64,000 nucleotides of DNA from Prodigiosinella aquatilis (GTDB lineage Bacteria > Pseudomonadota > Gammaproteobacteria > Enterobacterales > Enterobacteriaceae): positions 682,001 through 746,000 of the forward strand of contig CP128857.1 of NCBI GenBank assembly GCA_030388725.1, given 5' to 3'. How positions within the stretch are numbered: position 1 is the first letter of the stretch; each line of letters begins with the position of its first letter. The notes under the pieces were generated by a model. That model did not search any database. It had not been told where the DNA came from and saw only the letters and a program-made list of their open reading frames with translations. This document shows positions 8,937 to 16,925 of the stretch, piece after piece. The position numbers were made by a program, and so were the translations under genes.

Positions 8937-9770
8937 ATGAAGCTGACTGCCAGAGGAGCGATTTTGGATCTCTCCTGTCCACAGGTGATGGGTATTTTAA
9001 ATGTTACCCCGGATTCTTTCTCCGATGGAGGGAAGCACGCCACATTAGATGCCGCGCTGTTCCATGCACAGGAGATGATCGCGGCAGGAGCAACATTGAT
9101 CGACGTAGGTGGTGAGTCAACCAGACCTGGAGCTAATGCAGTAAGTGTGGAAGAAGAGTTATCACGAGTAATCCCCGTTGTAGAGGCACTATCCCAGCGT
9201 TTTGATACCTGGATTTCCGTAGATACGTCAAAGCCAGAAGTGATCACTGCATCGGCATTGGCCGGTGCTCATTTGATTAATGATATTAGGTCATTACAGG
9301 AGCCTGGCGCTCTGGAAGCCGCTTCAGCTACCGGATTACCAGTATGTCTGATGCATATGCAGGGATTACCAGAAACCATGCAACACGCCCCGCATTATGA
9401 CAATCTGTTGGATGAAGTTTTCGCTTTTTTTGAGCATCATATTGCACGTTGTGTGAATGCCGATCTCCAGAAAGACAGGCTTTTGTTGGATCCGGGGTTC
9501 GGATTTGGCAAAAGTCTAGCGCATAATTATCAGATACTTGCTCATCTGAAGGAGATGCATCGCTTTGGTTTGCCATTGCTGGTTGGTATGTCGAGAAAAT
9601 CCATGATTGGTCAGGTACTTAATGTTCCGCCTCTTGACCGAGTGCATGGCAGCGTTGCCTGCGCGGTTATAGCTGCTATGCAGGGCGCTCACATTATTCG
9701 CGTTCATGATGTAAAAGAAACGGTTGATGCCATGCGCATTGTAGAAGCCACACTTTCAGCTAAGGAATAA
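8937..9770 (+). CDS. folP: Dihydropteroate synthase
   Basis: This 277-residue TIM-barrel enzyme joins 6-hydroxymethyl-dihydropterin diphosphate to p-aminobenzoate in folate synthesis, and is the sulfonamide target. Signature motifs are MGILNVTPDSFSDGG near residue 20, DVGGESTRPGA near 56 and the C-terminal RVHDV. Two ATGs are close together. The one at 8937 has the GAGGA ribosome binding site at a proper 6-nt distance, while the one at 8931 abuts it, so 8937 is used. glmM starts 9 bp downstream, as in the conserved folP-glmM pair. Confidence 0.96.
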   Translation: MKLTARGAILDLSCPQVMGILNVTPDSFSDGGKHATLDAALFHAQEMIAAGATLIDVGGESTRPGANAVSVEEELSRVIPVVEALSQRFDTWISVDTSKPEVITASALAGAHLINDIRSLQEPGALEAASATGLPVCLMHMQGLPETMQHAPHYDNLLDEVFAFFEHHIARCVNADLQKDRLLLDPGFGFGKSLAHNYQILAHLKEMHRFGLPLLVGMSRKSMIGQVLNVPPLDRVHGSVACAVIAAMQGAHIIRVHDVKETVDAMRIVEATLSAKE

Positions 9771-9779
9771 AAAAAATTT

Positions 9780-11117
9780 ATGAGCGGCCGTAAATATTTT
9801 GGAACTGACGGTATTCGGGGCAAAGTTGGAGATACACCGATTACGCCTGACTTCGTATTAAAACTTGGCTGGGCAGCAGGGAAGGTTCTGGCTCGCCATG
9901 GTTCTAAAAAGATCATCATTGGTAAAGATACCCGTATTTCCGGTTACATGCTTGAATCTGCGCTTGAGGCCGGATTGGCTGCAGCGGGACTTTCCGCTTC
10001 CTTTACCGGCCCGATGCCGACACCCGCGGTGGCTTACCTGACACGTACTTTTAGAGCGGAAGCCGGTATTGTTATATCGGCTTCTCACAATCCTTACTAC
10101 GATAATGGCATTAAATTCTTCTCGATCGATGGCATTAAATTGCCGGATGAAGTCGAGGAGGCTATTGAAGCAGAAATGGAAAAGCCGATTACCTGTGTTG
10201 AATCTTCCGAGTTGGGTAAAGCCAACCGGATAGTAGATGCGGCGGGCCGCTATATAGAGTTCTGCAAAGGAACCTTCCCGAGCGAATTGAACCTTAATGG
10301 CCTGAAGATCGTTGTGGATTGTGCCAATGGCGCGACATATCACATCGCTCCCAGTGTACTGCGTGAGCTGGGTGCCAGTGTGATAACCATTGGCTGCGAG
10401 CCTGATGGGATGAATATAAATGAACACTGTGGTGCTACGGATGTCAGCCAGTTGCAGGCACGGGTTTTAGCTGAAAAAGCCGATGTTGGTCTTGCCTTTG
10501 ATGGCGATGGTGATCGTTTGATAATGGTTGACCATCTGGGCAACAAAGTTGACGGTGACCAGATCCTGTACATCATTGCCCGTGAAGGCTTGCGTCAAGG
10601 GCAACTCCGCGGAGGGGCTGTCGGTACCCTGATGAGTAACATGGGGTTGGAACTGGCACTTAAGCAGTTAGGCATCCCTTTTGCGCGGGCTAAAGTGGGC
10701 GACAGATATGTACTGGAGTTGATGCAGGAGAAAGGATGGCGGATTGGTGCAGAAAATTCTGGCCACGTTATTCTGCTTGATAAAACGACTACCGGAGATG
10801 GTGTGATTGCGGGGTTGCAAGTCCTGACAGCTATAGTTCGTAATCATATGAGTCTGCATGATTTATGTAGTGGCATGACGCTGTTTCCCCAGGTTCTGGT
10901 TAATGTCTGTTTCACTGGTGAACATAATCCATTGGAAGATGAATCAGTTAAGCAAGTTACTCAGGATGTTGAAAATCAACTGGCCGGTCGCGGGAGAGTG
11001 TTACTACGTAAGTCCGGTACTGAACCGTTGATTAGGGTCATGGTTGAAGGCAAGGATGGCGAGATGGTTACACTTTTGGCTGACCGTATCGCCGAGGCTG
11101 TAAAAGCCGTTGGATAA
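9780..11117 (+). CDS. glmM: Phosphoglucosamine mutase
   Basis: This 445-residue enzyme interconverts glucosamine-6-phosphate and glucosamine-1-phosphate, feeding UDP-GlcNAc for peptidoglycan and LPS. It has the alpha-D-phosphohexomutase layout. The phosphoserine loop ISASHNPYYDNG is near residue 100, the metal-binding loop DGDGDR near 240, and the sugar loop GAENSGH near 323. The C-terminal phosphate-binding loop KSGTEPLIRVM is also present. The length equals E. coli GlmM. It is tightly linked to folP, with only 9 bp between them. Confidence 0.97.
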   Translation: MSGRKYFGTDGIRGKVGDTPITPDFVLKLGWAAGKVLARHGSKKIIIGKDTRISGYMLESALEAGLAAAGLSASFTGPMPTPAVAYLTRTFRAEAGIVISASHNPYYDNGIKFFSIDGIKLPDEVEEAIEAEMEKPITCVESSELGKANRIVDAAGRYIEFCKGTFPSELNLNGLKIVVDCANGATYHIAPSVLRELGASVITIGCEPDGMNINEHCGATDVSQLQARVLAEKADVGLAFDGDGDRLIMVDHLGNKVDGDQILYIIAREGLRQGQLRGGAVGTLMSNMGLELALKQLGIPFARAKVGDRYVLELMQEKGWRIGAENSGHVILLDKTTTGDGVIAGLQVLTAIVRNHMSLHDLCSGMTLFPQVLVNVCFTGEHNPLEDESVKQVTQDVENQLAGRGRVLLRKSGTEPLIRVMVEGKDGEMVTLLADRIAEAVKAVG

Positions 11118-11301
11118 TATATATATGACACCACCTGTCTGGCTGATAATTGATCAACTATCTCGCTTACCCAGATGAGATGACATAAGCATATCGTAGT
11201 TGATTTAAAACTGAATAATCAATTGGATAATGTAGCCTTTGGTATGGGGGTGGCTGTCCGCTGTTTTTTTCCCCAATCGGCCAGGCAGCACTAAATTACC
11301 C

Positions 11302-11330
11302 TTGCTTACGGTGCATGCTTTGGTTAGTAT
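11302..11330 (+). promoter_or_regulatory. Candidate sigma70 promoter for secG-leuU in the 327-bp glmM-secG gap
   Basis: TTGCTT at 11302-11307 and TAGTAT at 11325-11330 are spaced 17 bp apart. A C-rich discriminator (CAGACCCGC) follows, typical of tRNA operons. The rest of the glmM-secG gap (11118-11444) shows no gene or clear terminator that I can recognise. Confidence 0.45.
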
Positions 11331-11444
11331 TCAGACCCGCTTTGTAGGGGATGAAACAACATCCTACTGCGGGTTACAGCAGGCGGGTTAACCGCAAGAA
11401 TTCAGCAATCCTCACTTCGTGGGGAAACAGTAACAGGTACAATT

Positions 11445-11786
11445 ATGTACGAAGCTCTTTTGGTCATTTTCTTGTTGGTATCGATTAGCCTTGTGGGGCT
11501 GATTATGCTGCAACAAGGTAAAGGTGCTGATATGGGCGCGTCGTTCGGAGCAGGCGCTTCCGCTACTTTATTTGGTTCGAGCGGTTCTGGTAATTTCATG
11601 ACCCGTACGACGGCTATATTGGCGACGCTGTTTTTCATTATCAGCTTGCTTTTAGGTAACATGAGCTCCAACCATAGCCAGAAAGGGAGTGAGTGGGAAA
11701 GCTTGAGTCAGCCAGCTCCAGCCAAAGTTGAGCAGAGTACGACTCCTGCGACTCCTGCCGCACCATCTAGCGATATCCCTAAATAA
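11445..11786 (+). CDS. secG: Protein-export membrane protein SecG
   Basis: This 113-residue small subunit of the SecYEG translocon stimulates SecA-driven protein export. Two hydrophobic helices (about residues 3-22 and 55-72) flank the conserved cytoplasmic loop LIMLQQGKGADMGASFG. The C-terminal tail is Pro/Ala/Ser rich, as in other enterobacteria. It is followed by the leuU tRNA gene, and secG-leuU co-transcription is the known E. coli arrangement. Confidence 0.95.
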   Translation: MYEALLVIFLLVSISLVGLIMLQQGKGADMGASFGAGASATLFGSSGSGNFMTRTTAILATLFFIISLLLGNMSSNHSQKGSEWESLSQPAPAKVEQSTTPATPAAPSSDIPK

Positions 11787-11868
11787 TTGCGGATAGCTTG
11801 AGGCGAGCCGGATAAGGTTTATCGATGACAAGTGAATATGTTATCGGGTTGTAAAATAAGATTTTGAT

Positions 11869-11955
11869 GCCGAGGTGGTGGAATTGGTAGACACGCTACC
11901 TTGAGGTGGTAGTGCCCGATTGGGCTTACGGGTTCAAGTCCCGTCCTCGGTACCA
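11869..11955 (+). tRNA. leuU: tRNA-Leu(GAG)
   Basis: This 87-nt class II tRNA has the acceptor pair GCCGAGG/CCTCGGT, discriminator A and an encoded CCA. The anticodon loop is CTTGAGG (anticodon GAG), the extra arm is long, and the T loop is GGTTCAAGTCC. It is nearly identical to E. coli leuU and marks the left edge of an accessory island. Confidence 0.97.
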
Positions 11956-11966
11956 ATACAGAATTA

Positions 11967-11997
11967 ATAGACACCAATAGGTGTCTATTTTTTTTTA
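11967..11997 (+). terminator. Terminator after leuU
   Basis: The stem ATAGACACC/GGTGTCTAT closes a small loop and is followed by nine T's, 12 bp after the tRNA CCA end. Confidence 0.9.
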
Positions 11998-12233
11998 TCT
12001 GAATCTCGTGGTTTTACTGCAGAGTTGTAAGTTGTGCTGGGCCGGGCACTTAATGTATTGGTGAAAATGACCGCATCCCACCAGGAGATATTAGTGACAG
12101 AATGCTGACAGTCGTCTTTTTTTTTGGTGGCCAGCAGTGCCGTTACAACCATCACTCATTTTCGCCCCCTCCCATGCTTGTCATGCCTGATATTGGTGGC
12201 ACGTGACCTCTGTTCTCATAATAGAAAACGGCG

Positions 12234-12356
12234 TCAACAGGCCTCTTGGCAATATTCATCAAGAAGGCGCAATTGGTCTTTCAGATAAAATGGCAATGTT
12301 AGCGTAATTGCTATGTCGTTCGCGCCAAACCTTAAACCACGACCGGTGTCAGACAT
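12234..12356 (-). CDS. Possible 40-residue small ORF of unknown function
   Basis: This short frame reads from an ATG at 12356 with an AGGA motif 8 nt upstream to a TGA at 12234. It contains LPFYLKDQLRLLDEYCQEAC near its end. I recognise no family. It lies in the roughly 470-bp stretch between the leuU terminator and a degraded vapBC pair (11998-12478) in which I otherwise see no gene. It may be a chance frame or a relic, so treat it as weak. Confidence 0.18.
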   Translation of the reverse strand: MSDTGRGLRFGANDIAITLTLPFYLKDQLRLLDEYCQEAC

Positions 12357-12478
12357 ATAGTCATTCCTACAGTTTTATGGCTCAAGTGATTATGCTGCTG
12401 GCAAATCATCACTGTCTGGATACATGGAGTCCGTGCTGATGTACCGATTGATCTGTGACAACCGTCGGCGGATTGGAT

Positions 12479-12606
12479 CATGGAATATTTGAAATTGCGG
12501 CTTTATCCACCGGAAGGTATCGAAACGAGTTTGAAGGATCAGACGTAACGTCTGATTTTATGAGTAACCGAGGACAACCCAATGAACAAATCAGGGAAGA
12601 TTTCCG
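12479..12606 (+). pseudogene. Remnant of a VapB-type antitoxin gene
   Basis: The frame around 12491-12606 encodes FEIAAL near its start and, later, SDFMSNRGQPNEQIREDF, which resembles the C-terminus of VapB/MvpT antitoxins that end just at the vapC start. The middle part that should encode the conserved ITPAGxxW region is missing, and I see no proper start. The usual TGA stop overlapping the vapC ATG has become CGA, so the frame runs on. I read this as a decayed antitoxin gene next to the decayed toxin. Confidence 0.6.
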
Positions 12607-12990
12607 ATGCTCAACTATCTGCTTGATACCAATATTTGTATTTACACCATCAAAAATAAAGCACAGGAAGCCTGAGAGGCTTTTTATCGCTATTACGTTC
12701 AATTCGGCATCAGTTCTGTCACGCTAATGGAGCTGATTTACGGTGCGGAAAAATCGATTAATCCTGAAAAGAAGCTGGCGGTGATTGAAGGTTTTGCCAC
12801 CCGTATGGAAGTGCTGACATATGGCTTTGATACCGCTGTTCATACCGGTCAGATTCACGCAGAACTGACAAGAAAAGGAACGCCTATCAGGTCCCTATGA
12901 TGCCATGCCTGCTCATCTGGACTGATACTGGTAACCAATAATGTCCGTGAGTTTGAGCGAGTGCCGGGACTACGAGTAGAAATTGGGTAA
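12607..12990 (+). pseudogene. Degraded VapC-type PIN-domain toxin
   Basis: From the ATG at 12607 the sequence encodes the PIN start MLNYLLDTNICIYTIKNK. An in-frame TGA follows at 12673-12675. After it the VapC pattern continues (SSVTLMELIYGAEKS, then ELTRKGTPI). A one-base insertion near 12891 shifts the frame, and a later deletion removes the segment with the third acidic residue. The C-terminal VTNNVREFERVPGLRVE is again recognisable before the TAA at 12988-12990. At least three separate lesions make this a pseudogene. An intact but different vapBC lies at 36.6-37.2 kb. Confidence 0.8.
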
Positions 12991-13234
12991 ATAAATAAGT
13001 CGAACGCGTTAGGGACTTTCTGAGAGACAGGATTTATTCAAAATATAAAGGGGATAAAAACATTATTCTTGACTCCATAAGTCACCGATAGAAAACAGGG
13101 TATAGTCTATTGTCTTCTGCGATTAACCCGTAAATAATCCAGCCCTAAATGTTTGGGAGCAACTACATTTTCGAACTGGTGAAAATCCTTTTAAATCAAG
13201 AATCAATATGTGGTCAGTTCTAATCTCTATAGGA

Positions 13235-14440
13235 CTAAGACACTTTCGCTATTGGGCTTAGCGTGCATAAAATTCCCATGGAAATTTGAACGACAGCACA
13301 GGCGGTAAATAATGTGCCAATGCCATAGCCCGACACAATGTATCCAGAAATGGCGAGGCCAAACGGCAAACCCATTTTAAACAGCGTACCAGTGATCCCC
13401 ATAACCTTGCCCAGATTTTCGGTTTTGATACTTTCCTGCCGGTAGGTATAAACGAGAATAGCCGTAATGACTTCGAAGAAACTTACCCAGAAGAAAGCAG
13501 AAACTAGTACTAATGAATGGTTAGAAAACAAAATAAATAGATAGCCCAGTGCCTGAGTTATTGTCGTGGTAATCAACACTTTTCCCAGACCAAATTTGTT
13601 GCGCAAACGCACCGTCAACAGCGATCCGAGTATCCCACCGATCCCGCCCGCAGACGCCATATAACCGATATCCACGGCATTCATGGCCAACACGGTTTTG
13701 GCGTAATAGATTGACTGTAATGAAAAGACTACCGAGCTGGTATTTAACACCGCAATTGCCAATGCCATATGATAAAGAGGGGGGTTGGCCCGCAGGATTC
13801 TCCACCCTTCAATAATTGCTTTTCCTATTGATCCGGTGGTCCTGAATACCTCTCTCTCATACGGCATTTTTATCAGGTAACACCAAGCGATAAACAGGAA
13901 CAAGGCGATCCACAGAAAAATAATATGCACAGAGGAGAATAAAATCACCACGCCTGATAGCAATGGCCCCATGGCCTGAAACAGGCTGTTTAGCGAACTC
14001 ATGCTGGAAGTCGCGGCACTTTGCAACGATAAGGGGAGTATGTGCTTCAACATGCCCATTCTGGCATTAAGATAACCAAAATTGAACGCCATCATAAAGA
14101 AAGCACAAGGGAACAGCACCCACAGCGGGTTGGGTAAAAACTGAATGGCCAACCATCCCGTCAGTAGACACACAACCTGCCCAGCAACCATCCATTGCGA
14201 CCACACTCTGCGATCCACTCGGTCGATCCACGCCCCAATTACCGACGCCAGCAGAATATAAGGCAGAAACTCGACGGCACGCACCCAGCCCATAATTTCT
14301 GATGAACGAGTAATGTCATAGATCAACAGCGGAAGTGCCAGTTCATAAACCTTGCCGCCCAGATTACAAAACAGCGCCCCAGAGAACAGAATGCGGAACT
14401 GGCTGTTTTTCCATATAGAGTATTCTTCCACCTTTTCCAC
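13235..14440 (-). CDS. Major facilitator superfamily exporter of the island operon
   Basis: This 401-residue integral membrane protein has about 12 hydrophobic segments. It carries the MFS loop 2-3 signature in the form GAWIDRVDRR near residues 69-78 and a second, weaker copy near 276. It resembles the MFS_3/drug-exporter type and was probably recruited to export the product of the operon; the substrate cannot be told from sequence. It starts at a GTG with a strong GGAGGA site and is the last gene of the aminotransferase-ALDH-PhyH-MFS unit, 24 bp after the PhyH gene. No damage is visible. Confidence 0.75.
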   Translation of the reverse strand: MEKVEEYSIWKNSQFRILFSGALFCNLGGKVYELALPLLIYDITRSSEIMGWVRAVEFLPYILLASVIGAWIDRVDRRVWSQWMVAGQVVCLLTGWLAIQFLPNPLWVLFPCAFFMMAFNFGYLNARMGMLKHILPLSLQSAATSSMSSLNSLFQAMGPLLSGVVILFSSVHIIFLWIALFLFIAWCYLIKMPYEREVFRTTGSIGKAIIEGWRILRANPPLYHMALAIAVLNTSSVVFSLQSIYYAKTVLAMNAVDIGYMASAGGIGGILGSLLTVRLRNKFGLGKVLITTTITQALGYLFILFSNHSLVLVSAFFWVSFFEVITAILVYTYRQESIKTENLGKVMGITGTLFKMGLPFGLAISGYIVSGYGIGTLFTACAVVQISMGILCTLSPIAKVS

Positions 14441-14464
14441 GTTTCCTCCTCCATCTATTTCTAC

Positions 14465-15388
14465 TTATGACTTCGCCAAAATCCGGCTATTGCCATCCTT
14501 GAATAGCTTGCTTTCCCGGATCAGGTCGCCATCGTTCTCACTGACTTTGGTGTGAAAATCGGAGGAAGGGGGATGGCCAAAATAGATCATTGAGAAGTCT
14601 AGTCCGCGGGAACGGGTTTCATCGTAGCGGCTATCGATGTCGATAAAACGCATCACAAAAGCGGTACGTGTTGCGATCTCTCCTTCTAATAACGGTTCAC
14701 TGACGTGGATCAGATTTTTGTTAAAAATCAATACATCACCGAGGTTAAACGAATCAGTATGCTTGTAATATTCTAGTAACGTACTGAGCGCGGGTGAATT
14801 GAGAATACTGTGCCGTAACTCGATGTAATTGCCCAACTCAAGGGAATCTCTGTCCACCTCAGCAAGCTCACGCATCATTTGATCGATAGACGGATCGATA
14901 TCCATATACATAAACTTGCCCGAAATAATATGTTCCGGCACATAGCTCATACCGCCTCCCTGATTATCGGTATCAATTTTTACTAACGGCACCCACATCG
15001 AACAGCCAAAATCCTCACCATGTTGATAACCAAAGCTTTGTGTCCCAATGTGCCAAGGAAAACCCGTGTGCTTTTCTTTTTCTATCTGGAAACCCAGCCC
15101 CTGGGTATAGAACAGGCTGCGATTAGCCAGCGTGGTCAATGTGCCGGAGAAGCAGTCATGGGCCAGTAGCGCCTTGATAACTAAATCGTTTTCAAAAATA
15201 TCGTATCCGACGCGCTTGAAACCAGTTTGGTTTTCATCCAACAACCGCAGGTGTTCAGTGATGGAGTTCTTAATATGTGAAATCAGTGAAGTTGACAGAA
15301 ATGATCGTAAAACAACAAAGCCATTCTTCTTGAATTGTGACACGTCATAATCGGTTAGGCTGAAGTGATTATTAATTGTTTCATTCAT
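14465..15388 (-). CDS. PhyH-family Fe(II)/2-oxoglutarate enzyme with halogenase-like His-x-Gly motif
   Basis: About 307 residues from the ATG at 15388; a GTG four codons earlier is possible. N-terminal FKKNGFVVLRSFL and C-terminal GDVLIFNKNLIHVSEP...TRTAFVMRF are typical of phytanoyl-CoA dioxygenase-like enzymes. Counting from the ATG, the proximal iron site reads WHIGTQ: His113 with Gly115 where hydroxylases have Asp or Glu. The distal His is His228, and Arg241 or Arg247 would bind 2-oxoglutarate. Loss of the carboxylate is the known hallmark of Fe/2OG halogenases (SyrB2 HxA; WelO5 and BesD HxG), where chloride fills the site. Chlorinase activity is an inference; an inactive or otherwise-liganded enzyme is the alternative. 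The gene lies between ALDH and MFS genes in one operon. Confidence 0.72.
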   Translation of the reverse strand: MNETINNHFSLTDYDVSQFKKNGFVVLRSFLSTSLISHIKNSITEHLRLLDENQTGFKRVGYDIFENDLVIKALLAHDCFSGTLTTLANRSLFYTQGLGFQIEKEKHTGFPWHIGTQSFGYQHGEDFGCSMWVPLVKIDTDNQGGGMSYVPEHIISGKFMYMDIDPSIDQMMRELAEVDRDSLELGNYIELRHSILNSPALSTLLEYYKHTDSFNLGDVLIFNKNLIHVSEPLLEGEIATRTAFVMRFIDIDSRYDETRSRGLDFSMIYFGHPPSSDFHTKVSENDGDLIRESKLFKDGNSRILAKS

Positions 15389-15437
15389 GTTCACGCTCAC
15401 AGTAATTATTGATATAAATTTTGGTCGGCAGGTGGCG

Positions 15438-16913
15438 TTATTTCAGTGCGCCATATTTAGGCAGAGTATATTTGTTGAGGGGCAAACACAGGGTTTGCGT
15501 TTGGGTATACTGGTCCAGACTCCAGCGTCCCCCAACGGCACCAATGCCACTCTCTTTAAAACCGCCAAATGGGCAACGAATATCCCGAATGTATGGCGTA
15601 TTTATTCCAACATTTCCCGCCTGCATTTGTCGGGCAAAAGACAATGCTTTGGATTGATCCGCACTCCATACTGATCCTGCTAACCCAAATCGGGTATCAT
15701 TGGCCAAAGCAAGGGCGTGAACTTCATTGTCCGCAGTAAAAATTCCGATAATGGGACCGAATATTTCTTGTGTGGCCAAATCGCTCTGAGGATGAATCCC
15801 CGTGAATACAGTAGGCTCAATGTAAAAACCCTGCTGGTGTTCTGCCGGTATATGCCCACCGGTTCTCCGGCTTGCTCCTGCTTGCTGGGCTTGCGCAATG
15901 GCTTTCAGCATCCTTTCCCGATGCACGGCACTGATCATCGGGCCTATCTCGCTGGTTTCATCAAACGGATCACCAACGCGAATATGCTGAGTTCGTTCAA
16001 TAAATCTGCGGCTAAACGCCTCGGCAATGGGTTGCTCGACAATGATGCGCGAACCCGCCGTGCATACCTGCCCGTTGCTACTGAAAGCAGACACCAATGC
16101 ACCGTCCAGCGCAGTATCAATATCTGCGTCAGCCAGTACCACAGTCGGGGATTTTCCGCCCAATTCAAGTAACGAGCGTCGCACCGTATTCGCCGAATAC
16201 CTTAAAACCTCTTTACCTACCTGAGTACCGCCGATAAAACACAACAGATCGATACCGGGATGCTGTATCAATGCCTGGCCAGTTGGCTGCCCTGCGCCAT
16301 GTACCAAATTGACTACGCCTTCTGGTAGGCCGACTTCCTCAAAGATTTGGCCCAACAGAGAAACCGTGATCGGGGCCAGTTCAGAAGGCTTCAACACCAC
16401 GGTATTGCCCGCAATCAATGCTGCAGCCAGATTGATCGATGAAACGGCAAGGGGACCATTCCACGGCGTCATGATGGCAACGACGCCAAGAGGTGCGTGG
16501 TGAGTAAAGTTGATGTAGGCATCCCCAACCGGGATGGCATCGCCAAAAAAACGTTTCCCCTCTTCCGCAAAAAAGTGAAAGTGCTCTACGGCTCGCGGAA
16601 GATGTCCATGCAGACACATTTTCGATAAAAAACCGGTATCTTCACATTCATGCTGTGCAAATAACACCAGGTTGTCTTCCAGTACGTCTGCGATCATATG
16701 TAGGTAAGCAGCCCTTTCCTCTACCGCCATGCGTGGCCAAGGCCCTTGTGTATATGCCGCTCTGGCTGCCTGCACGGCGGTATCAACATCCACTGGTGAT
16801 GAAATATTTACGTGGGCAATGCGTTCTTCGGTTGCCGGATTTACCGAAAACAGGTTGCCTTCTCCCGTTGCCCTAATATGCCTGCCGTTGATGAAGTTGA
16901 CGATCTCGATCAT
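15438..16913 (-). CDS. NAD(P)-dependent aldehyde dehydrogenase
   Basis: This 491-residue ALDH-superfamily enzyme is intact. Visible motifs are the cofactor region MTPWNGPLA and KPSELAPIT, the catalytic Glu in ELGGKSP near residue 255, and the nucleophile Cys in SNGQVCTAGSR near 289. EIFGPIIGIF is near 390. The N-terminus (VNFINGRHI) and overall pattern fall among semialdehyde or betaine-aldehyde type dehydrogenases; the substrate is unknown. It begins 12 bp after the aminotransferase gene with a good GGAGGG site. It would oxidise an aldehyde produced by, or feeding, the aminotransferase and PhyH steps. Confidence 0.85.
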   Translation of the reverse strand: MIEIVNFINGRHIRATGEGNLFSVNPATEERIAHVNISSPVDVDTAVQAARAAYTQGPWPRMAVEERAAYLHMIADVLEDNLVLFAQHECEDTGFLSKMCLHGHLPRAVEHFHFFAEEGKRFFGDAIPVGDAYINFTHHAPLGVVAIMTPWNGPLAVSSINLAAALIAGNTVVLKPSELAPITVSLLGQIFEEVGLPEGVVNLVHGAGQPTGQALIQHPGIDLLCFIGGTQVGKEVLRYSANTVRRSLLELGGKSPTVVLADADIDTALDGALVSAFSSNGQVCTAGSRIIVEQPIAEAFSRRFIERTQHIRVGDPFDETSEIGPMISAVHRERMLKAIAQAQQAGASRRTGGHIPAEHQQGFYIEPTVFTGIHPQSDLATQEIFGPIIGIFTADNEVHALALANDTRFGLAGSVWSADQSKALSFARQMQAGNVGINTPYIRDIRCPFGGFKESGIGAVGGRWSLDQYTQTQTLCLPLNKYTLPKYGALK

Positions 16914-16925
16914 GGCTCCCTCCGC

